Assembly (NCBI GenBank): GCA_039881145.1
Contig: JAYKKI010000007.1
Coordinates: 38,948,501-39,012,500 of the forward strand
DNA from: Druceiella hillmani
Taxonomy: Eukaryota > Arthropoda > Insecta > Lepidoptera > Hepialidae
Direction of reading: 5' to 3'
DNA: 64,000 bases
Shown piece after piece: positions 58,471-64,000 of this stretch. Below the pieces are notes generated by a model. It ran no database searches. It was not told the DNA's origin and saw nothing but the letters and a program-made list of their open reading frames with translations. The position numbers and the translations under genes were made by a program. Position 1 is the stretch's first letter; each line of letters starts with the position of its first letter.

Positions 58471-61400
58471 TCGTAGGACTGGAGTACCAGTCACAGACAA
58501 ATTAATTACGGGCTGTAATTGAGCTTAAATTGGACGTTCGGCAGTTCGATCACAACTACGCTGCTAACCCACTACGACTCTACGCCATCTTTCCATAGAT
58601 ACCAGGCCAGATAAAGGGTTATCGGGTTAATCAATGGTGTATGATTATTATACAAGTGGGAATGTAAGTAATTCATGCAAGGCCTTAATGGTTTGATTCA
58701 CGGTTTAACAGTTAATCAATAAATTTCATGCATATTCTTATTTCTTATTATTAATTCTGGGTTTCTCTACATTCGAGGACAATCTTAGAATGAAATAAAA
58801 CGTTTTACTACTATTACGATATGCTATGTGCACCTATTAAAATAATCTACTTATGTCAAGAAGAGCACAGTGTTTATTCCCATCTATCATAGTGGTATCC
58901 ATTGGTAAATCGAAATGCCTCAATAAGTGCTCCCTTGATCGGTTCAATACATTTGGCTGTTTTGTTTCAAAAATTAGTTTATTTTGTTGTGTACTGATAA
59001 GTTAAATATATATTGCATCCCTAAATTACATTATTTTTAAGAACATTTTTTAGTATTCATATCACTGACGTGGGTATCAAAATTAGACTACATATGTTTT
59101 TCAAAATGGATGAGAAAGTTGAATAAACTTATTAAAAAACATTATAATGTGCCCTTTAAGAGTTCTGCACCTACTTATTTATTTGATATAAGTTTGAACA
59201 AATTTAACTTATAAATTTATAGTTTTTCTGGAATTTTGCGCTTTAATAGAAAAAAAATGTAGCCATTTTAAAATTTCCTATTTATTTTCAATTTTAAATT
59301 AATTTTCTATAAAAAATTTTCATTACGTCTTTAAAATACCTTTAAATGCACGGTTACGTTAATTGTTTAATGCTTGATACACATAGGGTATTTATTTTTG
59401 AGTTCTTTTAGTCAATGGTGCACATAAGTGTATTTATTATACGTTTTCATAACAAAAACCATTAATTAATCAATTACCCACATATAATTCTTAAGTAACA
59501 AGTATATCAAAATACAATATCACCATAGTAACAAAAACACGGCCATCTTCCATTTAATGCAAGCGACTTAAATCATCTCTCGACAAAATTATGCAGTAAT
59601 TTTAAATATCGTGCGACAAAACTATCACTGATTAGAATATTCGACAAACGTCTCAAATATTTTCAAAATATGCTCATTAACAAATATATTTAAAATTAAA
59701 AACAAACATGTAATATAAAAATAGACATTAAATTTTCTTAAAAATACAAATAACTTAAATACTATTTTAAATACGTTAGCGCATATATAGTTAGAAATAT
59801 CAAACCTATAAATAACCATATACGAGAATGAGTGTGACGGAAAAGAAATTATATTTAGTTACTTATTGTAAATTAATACTATCAAAATATTGAGCTATTA
59901 ACAAAAAATCGCATGTCTTACAAAAACTAATTCCTTGGATGTCTTACGAATAGACTTTGCTATACGTAGAAACTCTTCCAAAATTCAAATGCCAAATCCA
60001 AGATGCCAAATATCAAACTGTATTCATGCTATCAATTCTATGGCGTACTATCTTTCAGTCAAAGTTTTATAAACTCAAAGCTCAGCGCTCACGTCAATTC
60101 CATTAGGCGTGCCGGCCAATGTAATTCTCGTTGATTATCAAAATAATTAACGACGGACCGAATTAGCTTATAACGATGTTTAATGTGCTTTTAGCATACA
60201 GTAGATTACTGAAAGCCGTACGTTGAAATTTGCTTCAAAAGCATCAGTTTTTTTTTCAAAAAACTATATTAATGGATTTTATTAGAATTAAATATGAGAA
60301 ATTATTATTAACATAAGATACAAAAGCTTAACTAAATAAGAATAAAATACAGTATGAAGATATAACAAGTATATGTAGAAATATACCAGGTAGGTCATTT
60401 AAGTTACTATAACTTACTATCCCGTTGGCATAACTCACGTGATCTAGGGACGAGTGTGATATTTATATAGAATTTTATAATAAACAACGATTTTCTTTTG
60501 TTTTCAATTTACTAAGAAATTTCAAAGTGGTATGAAAACAAAATGTCACGCTGATAAAAAAGTCAATAAAAAAAAGGTAAGTGATAAAAATACAAAAGAT
60601 ACACCAAAGAAATAACAGGTGTTTGATGATGAAATTATTCAGGTTTTTATATTCTAAAAATCAGCTTCTTTAAAGATAGTCTTCTATTTCTGTAACACCA
60701 GGCTCCTTTTCGTTGATCTCCTTTTTGTCTACTCACTCATTAAACAACACCCTGTTCAAAATCTACATGAAAAATATTACACACGTAGGTCCACTTCTAC
60801 GATCAAATATTTAAATTTTCTTTAGCACTTTGTATTTGTTTTATTTTTCTCCGAGTCAATTTCCTTATTATTTTATTGTAACATACATTTTTATGTAAGA
60901 TATATTATTATGCCAAATATAAATGTTTTATGGAATAGAAAATGGAAAAGCTCGTTCTTCACTTCGTATTTGAGTGAATAATTTTATCAAAACAATTACA
61001 AATTTTATCAAAGTATTGATTAGCAACTATATAAAAGATTCACGTGGAAAAATGCAATCATTATAAAATATGCTAGGTAGAATATAAAAAAAATGTTTAA
61101 ACCATTTTATATTTTTTGTTTTCCTGAAATATTTTTTAGAAAACATAAAATCAGAGCTTTATGTAGAAAATTTTTAATAATATCAAAATAATCGTGTTCT
61201 TATGTCTCAAAAATAACCTCTAAATTATTAAAGTTATTTAACAAACTGCTAAAAAATAAAAAACGATCAATCCAAAAATAAAACCTAATTTGTTTTCTCT
61301 TTCAGCACAAATTCAATTCCACTGTACAAATTCAAAAAACCTCATTTAAAATTTCGCGGTGCCACGATTCACAAAATATTTGTAATATACCCAACTCTAT

Positions 61401-61815
61401 ATAAATAGATGATTGCTAGGTTTTCGCAAACTACATCAAAATATTCGGCCAAAACTTCCTTAATCGTCCAACCTAAAACTTGGCATAATATTAATTTATT
61501 TCAGTCACTGTAGCTGAGAGCAAAACTCAATTTATTATTCAATTCTAATTAACGAACTCCTTTGAGAGGCGATTTTATTCCAAGGTACGAGTACCTACAT
61601 ATTACCGCTTTATCTATCCAACCACAAGTTTTTTTTTATATTCGCTGTCAGATACACGACACTGGTCGGACGACTTACGAGAGTCTTTATATGGTGCTCC
61701 ACCGCCGTTATCTGCTTGTCAAACAATTTTCTCAGCCGTCTAAGTTTTATCTCGCGTCCACATCTCCGCTTCCTTGGTGCAGGAAACATTTTTGTCATTT
61801 ATTTGACGTTACATT
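58470..61815 (+). repeat. Segmental unit Y, copy c
   Basis: Close paralogue of 52,330-54,760, for example GAAGAGCACAGT at 58,860 and 52,665 and CACGGCCATCTTC at 59,539 and 53,363. It keeps the 60,490-61,330 interval that copy b lacks. Homology stops near 61,815, earlier than in copies a and b. Confidence 0.87.
61395..61815. repeat. Conserved GC-richer module of unit Y, copy c
   Basis: Counterpart of 36,480-37,060 and 54,330-54,930. Overlapping frames on both strands (61,562-61,831 and 61,610-61,798) shift relative to the other copies. Confidence 0.6.
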
Positions 61816-62564
61816 TTGTTTTAAAATGTAATCGATTTTTATGTAGTAAAGTATTTATCGAGATGCCAAATGACAACACAAGTGGTAATTGCCTTTTGCT
61901 GCCGGATTCCCATTTTTAATTACAATAATTATGTGATAGTGAATTAGATATTTACATAATAAAACGATATATTTCAACACTGGTAAAAGTTATTGTTAAA
62001 TGACTTAATTTGTAATAATTTTGATTAAAATATAAACTAATAGTCTGAACATCAGAACTAATTTTCTTTATTATGTTGCACCAAATGAAAATTGTTAGAA
62101 GATTATAAAATTTCAGTAAACAAAAAAATTTGGATGTAGCTTATTAGGTAATATAAGAAAATTGTTTTTAAATTAAACATTAATTTTTCAATAAATCGAG
62201 TTATATATTTCCAAAAGCCCATTTAAAAATCATGAATGTTAGTAAAAGAGTTTTAAAATATACTATTTTTTCGAAAATTTTATTCATTTTTTCTCTTCTA
62301 AATCTGCATACTTTCCAAATTTCATTTTGGCCGTTAGTCGAGGTGAAAAATAGATAAAATATTGAAGGTATTTAGGCCGAAAAAATTTTCCTTATAGAAG
62401 GTAAGGTCTCCTCACTAATTTTTTTTATTTTGAAAATAATATTTGTTTCTTGAATTTGCAAGTTTATTTTAAACACGTTTTAACCATTATTAATCAATTC
62501 ATTATTAAATTTCAATTGATTTCACATCCACACAATGGATGGAGCTGAAAGAAGGTAGTAGAAG
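61816..62564. other. Unannotated interval between Y and Z, copy c
   Basis: AT-rich and unlike the 56,110-56,560 interval of copy b. Nothing recognised. Confidence 0.5.
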
Positions 62565-63738
62565 GTTTTAACATTACTTCTAAATGACACATTGTATATC
62601 TAAATAATGGCTACGTTGACGCACGCTCTCAAATTATGGTATCATAAGTAATTGACTGTGTGAAGCTGCAGAAACCACACACATCGGTAAACTGAAAAGC
62701 AGAAATCTTCCAAATCGGTTTACGTAATGTGTAAAAACATTTTAATTCATTTCGTAAAGAAATCTCACAAATAAAAAAAAAATGAAATAATGAGTATATT
62801 AGTTATAAAATTCTAACAAAATTTTAATTAATTAAAATTTTAACAAATTTTTTTATAATTTATATTACTATCACTTATTTTAATCATATCATGATAATAA
62901 TAGAATACCCACAACTAATTAAATGTTACACCTTGTTGTACATAGTTACAAGAGGACTCATTGTGAGTAATTATTCATGACAATTAAAATAAAAAGAGTA
63001 TTATCTTAACTTCTTATCATTTGGTAAACACCTTGTAATAAGCAAAATATTTAAAAATATGGCATGAATACATCAATTCTCTATAGGCATACGAATATGA
63101 CCCGAGGCAAACTTCTGATAATCCGCAAATAGATATTTTACAATTTACCTATTTCTAATATGATATTTAATCCGAATTAATAATACAAAATAGGCAGAAA
63201 GTAGTATTTCGAATTTTTGCTGTTTAATTAAAGATGTATAAATAACTTATTTATGACAATATAATGTTTATTAATTAGTCAGGTATTTAAAGATATTTAT
63301 ATAAACAGAAAGGTATATATTAATTTTAGAAAAATTAATTATTTATTAAAACAAATAATCATATATTTATAACAAGCAGGTAATGGATTTAAACTGACAT
63401 TTATCTTTTCCAACTACTCTCACGCGTAATTCTTACCCAAAGGTATACCCATAACGGTGATCACCGCCATTCTCAGGTGCACCTTCCTTGATTACTTTTT
63501 CCGACACAGCCACATACAGCAACACAACTGCGGCATGAAAAGAACATACACAAGATCTGCGTTTCAAATACGTGTATTGCGTAACGAGGAAGCGCCATTC
63601 GAACGAATTGCCGCCGGCAAACATAATATTTAAAGATTTTCTTTCCATTTTCGCCAGGCCGGAAGACCCGAGTCGATAAAGCTACACCAGGAAATAAAGT
63701 CGAAGAAGTAGTTGATAACATATCAGGAGGAAGACGCA
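62565..63738 (-). repeat. Segmental unit Z, copy c
   Basis: Paralogue of 56,560-57,745. A minus-strand TATA-like TATAAATAG at 63,767-63,775 lies about 145 bp upstream of the conserved ATG, just outside the homologous block, and is not shared by copy b. Confidence 0.88.
63433..63624 (-). CDS. Conserved 63-codon frame of unknown function, copy c
   Basis: Counterpart of 57,441-57,632 with one amino-acid change (Gln for Arg at residue 16) and five synonymous changes. The same ATG (63,622-63,624), the same hydrophobic stretch at residues 30-41 and the same TAA/GTAAGA overlap at the end. Upstream in-frame ATGs exist (for example at 63,646-63,648) but fall in sequence whose frame is not kept in copy b. 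A TATA-like element about 145 bp upstream could be its promoter. Function unknown. Confidence 0.5.
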   Translation of the reverse strand: MFAGGNSFEWRFLVTQYTYLKRRSCVCSFHAAVVLLYVAVSEKVIKEGAPENGGDHRYGYTFG

Positions 63739-64000
63739 AGCGAAACTATTATAAACGGAGACGGAAGCGAACTATTTATAAATACCCTACTATATCATTA
63801 ATAGGCATAAAAACTGGTACATATTTAAAAAGAACCTGTTAAACACGAATGGACTTGCACTACGAGGTTTCCGCACACATTTAGATATTCATAAATATTT
63901 AATGGTATAAAATATTCCTATTAAACTATTTATAAAATTTCAATTTTTAGTACGAAAAAATATTGCTTAACTCTTTCACAGGTACATATTTTAATTTTTT
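63739..64000. other. Right-hand edge, no gene recognised
   Basis: Contains two imperfect copies of GAAGCGAAACTAT-like sequence at 63,737-63,775 and the minus-strand TATA-like element. Homology to copy b has already ended. Confidence 0.4.

Overview
The window is AT-rich, repeat-dominated eukaryotic nuclear DNA, almost certainly from an insect. The evidence is the mix of mobile elements: Penelope-like, Ty3/Gypsy and BEL/Pao retroelements, two piggyBac families, mariner-type elements with a DUF4817-type head, a THAP-domain element with a GT-AG intron, and a dispersed repeat of the GGTTCCGTA kind common in insect genomes. The species and order cannot be read from the sequence. There is no operon, rRNA, tRNA or CRISPR array, and no clearly intact host gene. 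The best host-gene candidate is a duplicated 63-codon reading frame near the right end.

Layout. 1-15,240 is a giant imperfect inverted repeat: the left arm (1-7,377) faces the right arm (8,628-15,240) across a 1.25 kb spacer. Both arms carry the same decayed mariner-type element with unusually long terminal repeats and parts of the same piggyBac pseudogene. The left arm alone carries a 5'-truncated Penelope element with a hammerhead ribozyme. A diverged third copy of the arm, without those transposons, lies in direct orientation at about 41,945-45,360. 17,844-19,315 is a decayed DNA element with near-identical inverted ends, a THAP exon pair, and a short opposing frame that may be the start of a second gene. 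20,363-20,720 is a mariner fragment. 25,567-26,192 is a TGCG-type low-complexity island. 27,287-about 32,840 is a minus-strand Ty3/Gypsy-like LTR element whose right LTR was entered by a complete 2,458 bp piggyBac element; the other LTR still shows the unoccupied TTAA site. 47,340-49,480 is a minus-strand BEL/Pao remnant.

From 21,480 to the end the window is built from three diverged copies of a segmental unit, here called X, Y and Z. Copy a is split (X at 21,480-24,950, Y at 33,690-38,450). Copy b is 49,850-57,745. Copy c is 58,260-63,738. Z carries the 63-codon frame; five of six substitutions between its two copies fall at third codon positions.

The most interesting object is a small palindromic retroelement made of two head-on Penelope 3' ends, each with a hammerhead motif, plus a one-sided 48 bp tail. 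It is present at 44,388-44,666 and, 5'-truncated and internally deleted, at 56,131-56,286. Each copy has its own target-site duplication of about 9-13 bp, so the palindrome appears to have moved as a unit. The same 3 kb neighbourhood holds three further short-spacer perfect or near-perfect palindromes, at least two of them absent from the paralogous arm.
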